Shown here: positions 33,720 to 45,400 of the stretch, in pieces
Numbering within the stretch: the first letter of the stretch is position 1
How the letters are laid out: each line of letters begins with the position of its first letter
Source: Cycas panzhihuaensis
Taxonomy: Eukaryota > Cycadophyta
Length of the DNA: 64,000 nucleotides
NCBI GenBank assembly: GCA_023213395.1
Contig: CM041465.1
Coordinates: forward strand, 184,953,741 to 185,017,740
Reading direction: 5' to 3'
Notes under the pieces: model-generated
The model's input: the letters and a program-made list of their open reading frames with translations, nothing else
What the model was told of the DNA's origin: nothing
Database searches by the model: none
Made by a program: the position numbers and the translations under genes

Positions 33720-35060
33720 TGTTGCTCCAACTAATCAATCACCTAAATGGATCCTTGACTTTGGTGTGTCCCATCACATAATAGGACACCGTAAAAATTT
33801 ATCCACTTATCAATCAAACTAACTCCAAAAAGAAATTTCTTTTGGAAGTGGAACCTAACTTAAAGTTAAAAGATCGTGTGATGTTACTTTAAAAGACAGT
33901 CGATCAAGGACATCTTCTATGTACCGGTTTGTTACCAAATATTCTTTTTGTTTATCAAATCGCCAAAAAGACCTTGTTGTCGATTTCTAGAAAGATAAAT
34001 TTATTATTAAAGAACCATTCAATAAATTCAAACGTATTTTCTCTGGACCTGTTAATCATAGTGCAGGTCTCTATAGTTTAACGAGTTTACCAAATAACAA
34101 AACAAAGCCCTTTAGTACCTTTATAGCCAAATCTGACCTAGTCAAGAATTATGGCATGCACGATTTAACCATACTAGTTATGACAAACTTCAATACCTGA
34201 AAAGACATGACATGGTTCACAGTCTTCCACCTTTAAATACTGTTTATGGTGTTTGAAGATTGTGTAATGTAAGCAACATATGGATCCCTTTCCACATAAA
34301 ACTTAATTCAGAGCGAAAGTTCTACTTGAGCTTGTTCACTCGATATATGTGGATCGCTCCATATAACTTCATATTCTAGCTCTCGTTATTTTGTCATGTT
34401 TATTGATGATTTTTTTAGAAAAGTTAGGTATACACACTCAAAACTCGCAATCAAGTGTTTGACATTTTCATTGAATTCAAAACACTTGTAGAAAACTAAT
34501 CAAACTCAAAAATTAAAAATTTCAGATCTGATAATGGTAAAAAAGTACTTAAGTGGCAAATTCACTTCCTTCTATAAGAAGTACAGAATTCAGTTTCAAC
34601 ATTCTGTTACCTACACTCCTCAAAGAAATGGTATTCTTGAATACAAGAACCGTACTCTTGTTGAGATGACTCGTTGCATGTTACATATAAAGATTCTTGA
34701 CTTAAAGTCAGGCGTAAGCAATTGTCTACTCCAATTATCTTTTAAATCATTTACATAGTAAATATTTATAAAACGTTACTCTAGAATAAAAGTAATCGAC
34801 GAAAACCCTTACTTAATCATCTAAAATTTTTAGAAGTATTTTGGGGACACATTTTCAAAGAAAACGCCGTAAACTAGATCCTAAAAGTCAAAAATATATC
34901 TTCGTTGGATACAAAGGAAGAAAGTAAAGCTTATAAACTTTTGGATCCAATCACTCATCAAATTTTAATTTTGCATGATGTAATATTTAACGAATAAGGA
35001 TCTTCTTCAACCTCTACTTATGTAGAACTTCCAATTAAAAATATGTTAACCAACACCTAT
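33720..35060 (+). pseudogene. CopD protease and integrase
   Basis: The protease region near 33745-33785 reads WILDFGVSHHIIG, with Asp-Phe-Gly in place of Asp-Ser-Gly. Integrase parts include LELVHS near 34325-34345 and FIDDFFRKVRY-like text near 34400. The open frame 34534-34758 has HSVTYTPQRNGILEYKNRTLVEMTRCML, whose Glu region is Glu-Tyr-Lys-Asn-Arg. The C-terminal YIFVGYKG-like motif lies near 34895. Broken by frameshifts. Confidence 0.78.
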
Positions 35061-35370
35061 TTGGGTGACCTCTCCGAAAAATAAGTTGACCCTAAAATTA
35101 TAGAATCATTATCTATAGAAGTCCGTAATTAGACTCTATCTAAACCAACCTGGAATAGATTCTTCTTTTCAAGCTAGCTTCTCACCAACCCGTGATTACG
35201 TAAATAGTCATAAACAAATGTTCATATGGGCAAAGAAAACACTTTCTCGATGTAGATAATCCTTTAGATACCGTAAGAACACGTGCTCAAAAAGTACATG
35301 CTAACTATGTATTAATGGCTAAAATCATGGCGGTGATGATCCGAAAACCTTTAAACAAGCTAACAACAAT

Positions 35371-36290
35371 CATGTATGGCGAGAAGCCATGTGAGTTGAA
35401 TTTGATGCTTTAAACAATAATTCAACTTGGGAACTCATACCACTCCCATCAAGAAAAATGTAGTTGATTGTAAATGGGTTTATTGAACCAAATATAATTC
35501 ATCAGACATAGTTGAAAAGCATAAATCTCACCTTGTTGCAAAAGGATCTTATCAAATTGATGGTATAGATTATAATGAAACCTTTGCACATGTTGCAAAG
35601 ATGAATACCATTAAAATAATTATTATTCTAGTAGTTAAATTTAATCGAAGTCCATCAAATGGATGTAAATAGCACATTTTGAATGGTGATCTCAAAGAAG
35701 AGATGTACATGACTCAACCACCTTATTTTATCGACAATCCTAATTTAGTTTGTAAACTAAAGAAATCAATCTATGGATTAAAACAAGCTCCTCGAGCTTG
35801 GTATACAAAAATTGATGATTATCTAATTCAAAATAGATACACAAGATATATTAATGTTCCAAATCTCTATTTCAAATGTGAAAATGAAAATATTACCATT
35901 CTAATCCTGTATGTCGATGATATCATCATCACAGGATCCTCAACTAATAACATTCATCACTTAAAAACTACTTTAATGAATAAATTCGAAATGACTGATC
36001 TAGGTCTCTTACATTATTTTCTCGGATTACAAATTTACCAAAGATGATTAAAAATAACCATTTCCCAACCAAAATATATTTTAGACTTAATAAATGATTT
36101 AACATGGAAAATACAAAACCGTTTCTAATCCATTACAATAAGGAGTAAACTGCTCATCGATTGTTCTATACCCTTGTGTGATCCAACTTTATATGGATAG
36201 CTTATTGGTAGCCTTATTTATTTAACTCATACTCGACCGATATATCTTATGATGTTGCTTTATGTTTACGTTATATGTAAAAATCACATG
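35371..36290 (+). pseudogene. CopD reverse transcriptase
   Basis: Starts near VWREAM and continues VVDCKWVY and HLVAKGSYQIDGIDYNETFA. The open frame 35679-36047 runs from MNGDLKEEMYMTQPP through KKSIYGLKQAPRAWYTKIDDYL to the YVDD box (35911-35922) and GLLHYFLGLQIYQ. This is the best-preserved RT stretch in the window. Upstream and downstream frames are shifted. Confidence 0.9.
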
Positions 36291-36379
36291 AATCACATTG
36301 GAAAGCTGCTAAATGTATTCTTGGATATCTTCAAAATACTATTTTTTATGGACTAACTTATAATTCTTACAGTAAACCT

Positions 36380-36835
36380 CTAACCTTAATAAGGTATACT
36401 TATTCAGATTGGGCATGTGACAAAAATGACCGTAAGTCTACAGAGGTTATGTATTTTTTCTACATTCCTTACCCATCACTTGGTCTAGTAAAAAAAAGTT
36501 GACTTTAGCCCTATCAACAACTAAAGTTGAATATTAAGCACTCGTTGAAGCAAGCAAAGAAACACTTTGGCTCAAATCTCTCCTAAATAAAATTGGTCTG
36601 TCTCCTTACTCTTCTATAAAACTTAAAGTTAATAATCAATGTACTATTGCTATTACTATAAATCCAGTTACACATTCTAGAACCAAACACATAAAATTAC
36701 ATCAAGATTTTATTCATAATCTTATTCTTGATAGTATTTTTATTTATCTTATTGTCCTACAGATCTATAGGTTCTTGATATTTTTACCAAGTCTTTGACC
36801 GACATCAAGTTTTTAAACTGCGAGATCTTTTAAAG
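36380..36835 (+). pseudogene. CopD RNase H
   Basis: Contains YSDWACDKNDRKST with the catalytic Asp, then in other frames LALSTTKVEY with the Glu position, NQCTIAI and HSRTKHIKLHQDF, and ends with an ILTK-like remnant. Interrupted by stops and frameshifts. Confidence 0.8.
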
Positions 36836-36918
36836 AGAAAAAAAGTCTCCATCAGAGAGGGATCAACATGATGAAGACCTTCTTTTCTATATTATATAAA
36901 AGCTAATATTAAAGGGGA

Positions 36919-37363
36919 TGTTAGGAATATTAATGTTAGTTTTATATTCATGTTACTTCATGTCACATGTGTAAATATAAATTTAAGTGATTTAAAGGTT
37001 TAATCTTATAAAGGTTATGTTAACATTTAATCATTATGTGAAAGTCATTGAAATGCGAATCGCCCATTTCAATGAACCTCTCTTCTATAAATAACTTCTC
37101 CTAGATTCTAAGAATAGGTTTTGAGAATCTAGGAGGTTATCAAAAGCCTATTTCAAAGGTCGGTTTATTGTATATGAGGGTATTTTCATTAAGGTTTTAT
37201 GTATAGATTTTTGAAATCAATAAAATGGTAGATTAGTGAGGTGGCTTTTCTTCCCTATAAGGGGTTGTCCACCACAACATCGGTACTTGTGCAAAGGTCT
37301 CATTTTACCTATGTTTGTTAATTTCTTAATCATGTGGTATTGTGCATGTTACCCATTCTCACA
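36919..37363 (+). repeat. CopD 3' LTR
   Basis: 445 bases starting TGTTAGGAATATT after AAAGGGGA and ending TTCTCACA. It pairs with 29670-30125; a short AAAGGTCGG/AAAGGCTTG region differs. Confidence 0.9.
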
Positions 37364-38215
37364 TATTTCAAAAGAATTCTTAAATTAATATAAAATAAAT
37401 TGGATACATAGATAATTTACAACTCCCTGCTCACCTTAGTCTAACAAGGTTACAAAGAGGAAAAATAGAACCATAATGGAAATGGCACGTAATATGGTCT
37501 ATGGGAAACACATTTTAAAAACCTGCTAAGAAGAAGGAGTAAGCACAACATGCTATTTCATAAACTGAAGTCTAACAAAGGCACTTGAATGAGTCACTCT
37601 AGAGGAAGCATGGATTGGTAGGAAACCTGATGTTAGTAATTTAAAAGTGTTTGAGTGTTAGGCCTTTGTTTACATACCTGACAAAAAAAGAACAAAATTT
37701 GATTCCAAGAGCATCAAATGTATCATGATAGGATATAACAAGAACTCAAAGGCTTATAAATGCATAGATCTAAAAATTAATAAGATCTATATAAGAAGAG
37801 ATATTGTGTTTAATAATGAAGATACCATAGAAAGTAAACCCCAAGTCTAAATAATTGAAGAAGCAGCAAAAATAATGCCTCAAGAGATTCCCATGGAAAA
37901 AACATGAGCTAATCTCAGAAGAAATCTTGGAAGCAACAAAATGATCACCTATATCTCATGGAGTCTCACTATCTAAAGGAGAGGAACAACCATCCGAAGG
38001 TTTAGCCACTGAAGAAGAACTAAAAAAAGAAAAGAAAGTACCAAAATGGTACATCAAAACTATCAAAGAAGGAAAATGAGATATTTTTATACATAAAACT
38101 AGAAGTCAGAGACATCAAGCCTTTTACAACAATATGGAACTACAATAATTTGAAGAAGAAAAGGACCAAATTGAATGGCGAACAACGATGGATTCTAAAA
38201 TGAACTCTATTTTAA
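37364..38215 (+). pseudogene. CopB integrase C-half and start of RT
   Basis: Reading resumes with SKEF and then KRKNRTIMEMARNMV, the Glu region of the copia integrase core. LEEAWIGRKPDVSNLKVFEC and KCIMIGYNKNSKAYKCIDLK follow as the C-terminal zone. The RT entry lies near 38010-38215 (PKWYIKTIKEGK, KTRSQRHQAF, WRTTMDSKMNSIL), and then the copia match stops. About half the stretch is open in one frame. Confidence 0.85.
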
Positions 38216-38229
38216 TTTATAGTTGTACA

Positions 38230-39900
38230 TAGGATGACCACTTAGGGAATTTATTGGAAGTATTATAGGTTTGGAAGAAAACTAATTCTTTACAAATAAG
38301 TTTAAATGCACCTTTAGACAAATGAAATTAGAATACTTAAGCCATTTCATCACCCAAGATGGAGTAAAGATGAATCCCAAAAGGGTCAAAACCATCATAA
38401 ATTGGCCTACACTAATCAATATCACAAGTGTTAGAAGTTTTGTACGAGTACCTTAATTCCTATGATGTTTCATTAAAGGATATGTAATCAGAGTTGTGTC
38501 CTTGGAGAATCTTATGAAGAAGAAAGCATTGCTTTGATATGATCTAATAGAATAGCCTTACTAATAATTAAAGAATGCCATATTCATAGCCCTTGTCTTA
38601 GCTGTGTTGAACTTTTGTGAACCATTCATTTTGGAATGTGATACATCCATAGGAGGATCAGAAGTTATTTTTCTTTAGAACAATTGATGTACATCTTATG
38701 AGAGTTAGAAATTAAATGCAATAGAAAGATTGAAACATATTTATGACAAGTAAATGCATGTATTTATGCATGCTATCCACCAATGATGATAGTAATTACT
38801 ATGCAATAAATTCATAGTCAAGATATATTATGGCAGCCTTAAATATTTCTTCAATTAGAGCTCCTTATTAGGCAAATAACAAAAATAGGTAAGCAAATTA
38901 TAATCATTTGATTTGATATCATCTATAAGAATGGAAAAGAGAATGTGATTATAGTTGCATTATCTAAGATTCTAGAACAATCAATATATTAGACTAGCTC
39001 AGTGGTCAAACACAACTAGACACATGACTTAGCACAAGAATATAAGGAAGATCCAACATCATCACAGATGCTCTAGAAGATTTAATAAAGGATATATATA
39101 GATTATAAATTATAGAACAATTTGATATTATATCGGGGAAAACTTTTTGTCCCTCATACCTCTATACTCAAGGAGAAGTTCCTCTAAGAAGCTCATGTTA
39201 TACCTTTGATACGACACTTAGCATTGATAAAATAGATCATTGAATACATAATGCACATTTTTAGAAAGGCATGAAAGCAAACATTTATAAATATATATCA
39301 AAATGTGACATTTGCTAAAGGATCAAAAGCAAAAAAGTCAAAATTCTATGATTATTTCAAGTTTTACATATACTAGAATAAAAGTGGGAAGAGATATCAA
39401 TGGATTTTGTTAAACATTTATCTAAGTTAGAGTGCAAAGACTTAATCTTTATAGTTGTAGATTGGTTGTTTAAATATGTATACTTTAGGGGTACACAATC
39501 TATAGTAAAGGCCATGCAAATTAACAATCTATTCATTAAGGAAATCCATAGATTACTTAGTTTTCCAAAGGTTATAATAAGCAATTGCAACCCAAATTTT
39601 ATAAGCAATTTTTGGTAAGAGATATTCCACAAGGTGGGTACTATGTTCATAATGATCACAACTTGTCATTCATAAATAAATGGTCAGAGAAAATTAATAA
39701 ATAAATATTTGGGAGGTTACCTTTAGAAATTTTCTTTTGATAAACAACATCACTAGGATAAATAGCTGTATTTTGTTAAATGGTGGTACAATGCTACCTA
39801 TTATACATTAGCAAAGATGAAACTCTTTTAGGTATTATATGATTATAATCCCCCATTTACTATGAATTAACTTATTAGGCTAATTAATTAGAGTTTCTAT
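38230..39900 (+). pseudogene. Gypsy pol fragment (RT thumb, RNase H, integrase)
   Basis: RT: KCTFRQMKLEYLSHFITQDGVKM, then PKRVKTIINWPT and FIKGYVIRVVSLENLMKKKALL. RNase H: LNFCEPFILECDTSIGGSEV and YKNGKENVIIVALSKIL. Integrase: zinc Cys pair (YISKCDIC) near 39300, EISMDFVKHLSK with the first Asp near 39400, FPKVIISNCNPNF where Asp is expected (Asp to Asn), and INGQRKLINKYLGGYL near the Glu site. Typical gypsy order, a different lineage from E1-E3, with no chromodomain seen. The N-terminal part of RT is missing at the junction with CopB. Confidence 0.82.
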
Positions 39901-40350
39901 ATAATTATTAGTTGGGTAAATATATGAAAGGGTGTGTCTTTTGGTAAAGGCTTTCAAGCCAACATAAATATAGATTGATGTAAGGATTTGATCACCACTT
40001 TTATTTTATCAATTAATATATTAGAGTTATCTCTACATTTTAGCTTTTACTGTTACCGTTTTGAGTATGCTCTCTAAGCTCTAATAATTGGAATTAGAAT
40101 ATGCTTTGGAATTTGTGGGTGAAGGACAATAATTAAGAAGACTAATAATCAAAATAGGAAGGATAACATTGCAAAATACATCAACATATGGCATGTGAAA
40201 TATATCAATACATATTAGAAGGATAATATATTATCACTTAGATCTACAAAAATAACAAGGGGAGCATGACTATTAAACAAGAATTGCTTAGCATGGTACA
40301 TTTAAACAAGTATCTATGTGTGTGTGTGTGTGGTATTTATGTAGAGGGAG

Positions 40351-40980
40351 TGATAGGTGGGTGACACGACCATATTGTCTTATAAATGTAATATCCTTAT
40401 TGTTTCATACATAGTATATAGTAGTTAGGCATTCCTATGGATCCTCACAAACACTTGATTCATTAGAAATTTATTCATGGTGAGTCCCTTATGTGTCCAT
40501 GAAACCCTAACATGCATAGGTGATCTGATTTTGGGTCTCAGATTTAGTGTAAAGTTCCAACTTGGAAAGGGCTAAAGGATGTTTGCCCTATTAGTGCACC
40601 AAAGCCAATAAGCTCATTCAATTATACCACCTAAAGAGAATATACATTACAATATATACATATATAAGGAAGGGCAAATTAGATTATTTATACAAGCACA
40701 TTTTCTATTTAGGAGAATATATAATTTTTGAATTTCAAATAGTTACTTTTACTTATTGACTTATTTGTTAATTGAGTTAAGAGGAATTGATACTAAATTA
40801 CTTGTATCTTTCATTTGGTGTATCAATTTTTTTTGCTATCAATTTCCTTAGACTCTATGTTCATCTTCCTTCGAGATTAATATTCACATGACATGTTTGG
40901 GAGTTATATAGCCTAAGTTTTTTATTATAGAAATTTAGCTAAAAGGATTAGAAGGATATTTTTGAGATCTAGGAAAAGAA
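40351..40980 (+). repeat. Possible gypsy LTR between pol and gag fragments
   Basis: The purine run GTAGAGGGAG is followed by TGATAGGTGGG at 40351, which looks like a polypurine tract and LTR start downstream of the pol fragment. The right edge is not defined and no partner LTR is in the window. The end coordinate is a guess. Confidence 0.35.
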
Positions 40981-41399
40981 GGCTAGTAAGGGAACATTCT
41001 TAGAGCAAAAGCATGACACAAAGACACAATGGAGGCCAAATATGAGTACTCAAATGAAATTGAGGTAAAATGGGTGCATGCATTAGGCCATATTATCTCA
41101 ACTATAAATGAGGTAAACACTCATAATATGACCATAATATAACAGACACTAGGGTACCGATTTCAAGTTGTCATGAACTCTATCAATACCATGCTTAATA
41201 AATTGGCCTCACTATTGAATAGTCAAAAGGATGTAGATGATAGGATCATAAATTCTAGTTTTGAGGGCAAAGCCTAAAATAGAAATCAATGCAAGATAAT
41301 GGATCATAATTCATAAGTCAATCAATTTTAAATAAGGCATCCTAATAAAGAACTCTAAAAGTATATGGAAGACTATAAGAATATGACACTAGAAGAGCA

Positions 41400-42480
41400 A
41401 ATGGTCATAAGATTATAGATGCATTTGAACTACCTACAATCTATTTATTCATGAAAGAAGATAAATTTTAAAAAGATAGTGATTTAACATATCAATTTGG
41501 AACATAAATCACATAAATAAAGGATCTATATCTAACAAATAGAAGAGCATTTTTAACTCATGGAAATGACATTGATCAACAAGTTTGAGTAGCCATATTA
41601 CACCTAGCAGGCAGAATATATGAATGGTGAAAAAATCTAGAATGAACAAGGTACAAATCCTAACCCACATCATGGAACATATTTGTAATATTATTCCTTG
41701 ATTGATTCAAGACTATCACAAACCTAATTATTGCCATGAACTTCAAAAACTAAAAGAAACTAGATCGATAAAGGAGTATGAGATTGTCTTTACTAAATTG
41801 ACATATGTACTCGAGGATGTACTTAAAGAAAGAATGATTTAATTATATATTGACATTTTAACCATGGAACTTCAAGTTAATGTCGTAACATGGGAATCAT
41901 AAACTCTCAATAAGTCTATGAAGTTGGCTCACATATATGAGGATAAGATTAAATCTCTGAGTAAGGTTAGACCTTAGATCTATATTCTCCCATTTGCTCA
42001 AACCAATATACTATTATTCTCTTAACTAGTAATAATGGGAAATAGACCTTATTTCTTAGTAAAACCCTTAGTCTAAATAATAAATCATTTAATCTATCCA
42101 GGTTAATAAGACCAACACTCTAAAGATCAAAGGTAGAATATGATGATTTAAGGATTAAGGATATTTACTTTAGATATATTAAACCATGGAAATTAGGCAA
42201 TAGATGAAGATGAAATTAAATACTCACCATTAAATTGGAGCCAAACAAGGATGGATTTTATTTCAATGAGAAGATGACCTAGAGTTAGAATTCGTCACTA
42301 AGGAGACATTATACTAAAGGGGCCTATGTTGTAAATGTCTCTTTCAACCATAACCATAATCACTCAGCAAGACATCCTTAAGTTATGTAGGTTTATTAAG
42401 AAATATCAGGTTATAATCCTCATTGATTCAAGCAAAACCAACAACTTTATGGATGATGTTTCTCGCTTATTGTGAATGGA
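41400..42480 (+). pseudogene. Gypsy gag and protease fragment
   Basis: Gag: AILHLAGRIYEWW, then YCHELQKLKETRSIKEYEIVFTKL (about 41735-41805), LKERMI and LQVNVVTWES, LNKSMKLAHIYEDKI, the gypsy gag core. A protease-like piece near 42375-42475 reads QVIILIDSSKTNNFMDDVSRLL, with Asp-Ser-Ser in place of Asp-Ser-Gly. Heavily mutated. It lies downstream of the pol fragment, the reverse of normal gag-pol order. Confidence 0.72.
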
Positions 42481-45400
42481 TCAAGAGATTATTACACAAG
42501 TAAGTTTAGGTATATATTCTATCTTGCCCCTTTTATTGAATTCTTTATAGATATTGGTTTATATATTGTTTGTATGACTGCCTGAATGCTTGGTTAACTT
42601 GTTTGTTTGGCTTGCATGTGCATGTTTTTTCCCTTGACAACTAGGACTCTGGTCTAATGGCACTATTGAGCCCCTGTAGTGATCTCCCCATTGGCAAGAT
42701 GTTCCTCACGTGCTCCTAAAGCCCAGTTTCGAACGAGTTCCAACTCGTTTGTATTTCTTTGCTACATATTTCTCCCTTTCATCATGCTTTATAAATTTCT
42801 TGGTCCACCCAGGGCAGTTTGTTGTGGTCTCCGGTGGAAAGTTACATCTCGTTGTTTAGACTTTATGATATTTATCTATATATCTTTGTTGGTTTTTACT
42901 CTGTCTGCACCCTGGTACCTTGATTACCATCATTCTCATAGACTTCTAACTTGATTAAATGAGTTTGTCATGTATTTTTGCTAAATGTTGGTATGTAGAA
43001 TAGCCTAAGACCAATCTATAGTGCTTCACGGAGGAATTCCAAGCCTTTAACAGTGAATTCCCCCTCTATTTCATCATTTTTTATCAGTTTTTATGAACTC
43101 TATACATTCGTTACTACCCTGCTCTATTTTCGGCTTGCCTTACTCTAATTCTTGTGGCCCACAAATATATTTATAGTGAGATTGTTACTAAATTAAATGC
43201 GACTAACAACCTCTAGATTTATATTTATTGCACTTCTGAGAAATCCCCTCACCTTGAGGCCATCCCAGATCGAGGCTTAATGGTCGAGAGGAGAGCTTCA
43301 AACTCAAAAAATAGATTTTTGACTCATTATTCATCATGGTTCACTCACCATTCAAGCTACTATTCTCTCTTCTCAAGCTCTCTTAGCATATAATATGAAA
43401 AATTAGATTTTTGGCTAGGAAAAGGAGATGAGATTTAGGTCTTGAAGGCAAGAGGACTTCCCCAAGCTATTGCTACAACTAATGAGACTCCCCCTTCACA
43501 TTTACAATTAAGAATTTCATTCAAAAGACCTTCTTAAGCAGGTAAGTCCCATTCATGTTTTGTTTTTAGTAGAAACTACTACTATTTTGCCTTGCTTATC
43601 ATCATTTATCATATGTTTTGTTTGATATTTTGGTCTAAAATAAAAAATACACATATTTAGTTAAATTTAACTTGAAAACCTTAAAGAAAACATCCTTCCT
43701 TGGACTACAAAACCCCTATTAACCATTTGGACCATTGGTGAAGGGCATGAGTAGAACCTTTACTGGTTAGAGGAGTGTTTGGAAAGGGCAATAGGTCCAA
43801 GTTCTGACTTTTGGACCTCTTTTCCATTGGCTAATCCCTTCCCAACACCATAAAACATTTTGCATCATGGTGCATGCACATCCTCCACTAATACAACATC
43901 TTATAACCATTCTATGAGATATATTAATTCATAACTCATCATTGGGATTTCTCATCTCACTTTTATCTCAATATTTTAGGTCAAGAAACTCACAAAATTA
44001 GGTGACACTTCTTGCCATTTGGGAGACCATTACCACATAGGGGAGCCACGCCATTCTAAGGCACCACCCTCCTCCCATTCCCATTTTCTCTTGTTTCTTG
44101 CTTATTAAAATTTTTGAGAAAGGAATATAATAACATTTGGTTTTATCTTCCTCTTTGGTTTATGGATGAATGACAAGTATATTGGAAACATTTACATTAA
44201 TATAGCTATATAGTATATATTGTTTGAAGGAAGGTTTCCTTGCTTTGTCTTGCAGGTAGGAGGCTTGCTCTTGCTTGCAAAATATTATTCATCACAAGGT
44301 AATGTCAATCCATCTGTTAGCATCATAGTTGGTTTTATATTTCTGCTTTGTTGCTTTCTTTCTCTTTTCTTTCATTTTTGCAACTTTGTACTTGAATTTA
44401 GAGAAGGTAAGAAAGTCCCTTTTTTCTCTTAATGACTTTTGTGGCAACAAGGGAGCTTGCATCACCGGTAAAGGAGAAGCATGGGAGGAAGTAACTACAA
44501 GATTGATATCAAACATTGTATACTGAGTGCATCCCTCCTGAACCCATCTTTCTCTTGCTTGTTTACTTTCAAATTCATTTATTGGTAAATTGCAACAAAA
44601 GTGAAAGGGTTAATTTGTATGTATTACATTCTTGGCCTTTGAAAGAAAATAGACATATATGCATTCACTTCTTCTCTTCCTCTTCATGGAAAGAGCATAG
44701 TGGAAAAAGATTGTTTCTTTTATTTATGCATACACATTGCATACAAAAAACAAAGCTACAACATTAATTGAAAAGTGTTTCTTTTCTCTTCTTATATTAA
44801 GAGAAGACCTGGTATAAACATCATCCCCTCTCTCTCATTTTCCATACGTACACGCATGTGGAAATTTAATTAGGGAATATAGTGTATACATTCTCTTTTT
44901 TTTTTGCATAGATAAGACACACAACTAAAAAGGAATCATTGCATGAACTTTATACCCTTTTTATCATTCTCACATATGCACATGCATGAAGGAATGGAAC
45001 TAGGGAATATAGTATAATTAAATTGCATTCTTCTCTTTGCATGGAAAAGAAACCTAATTGAAAAGAAATCATTGCATTCACATCATTCTCTCTCTCTCTC
45101 TCTCTCTTCCCCTCTTTGCTTCCTTTAAATTTCTCCAAGCGAAAAGAAAGAGAGAGTGAAAGTGAGTGATGTCAATTCACATGCATTGTTAAAACAAATA
45201 TTTTATTTTGCAAACGTTTCAACCTTATTTTATATAATAAATTACACCTCAAACCAATGAAAAGGAAACAACATCACTTCCTCTCATAACCAAAAGGGAA
45301 CCATAAATAAAACTTTATATAGTAACCCAAACCTGGCTAGTACACCTGGTGCAATAGGGATGAGAAAATAAATGCTATGATGATGAGGCAAGCAATGATT

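Larger units (their letters stand above)
29670..37363 (+). mobile_element. CopD: full-length Ty1/copia element in CopB integrase
   Basis: 7.7 kb with paired LTRs and copia gene order, same orientation as CopC and CopB. The duplication TATTT lies at 29665-29669 and 37364-37368. It begins nine bases after the end of CopC, both inside the same few codons of CopB. RT, RNase H and gag match CopC in sequence. Coding parts are interrupted, mainly by frameshifts. Confidence 0.88.
17514..38215 (+). mobile_element. CopB: old Ty1/copia element split by three insertions
   Basis: Pieces at 17514-18494, 20798-22467, 29661-29669 and 37364-38215 form one copia element in order: LTR, PBS, gag, protease, integrase N-half, integrase C-half, start of RT. 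The reading of integrase resumes across the CopC and CopD insertions once one copy of each duplication (AATAT, TATTT) is set aside. It stops near 38215 just after the start of RT, where gypsy sequence begins. The rest of pol and the 3' LTR are missing. Many stops are present; this is the oldest layer of the nest. Confidence 0.82.

Noticed and set aside
42679-42954. 91-codon plus-strand frame
   Set aside because: No motif, no splice or promoter support; likely chance.
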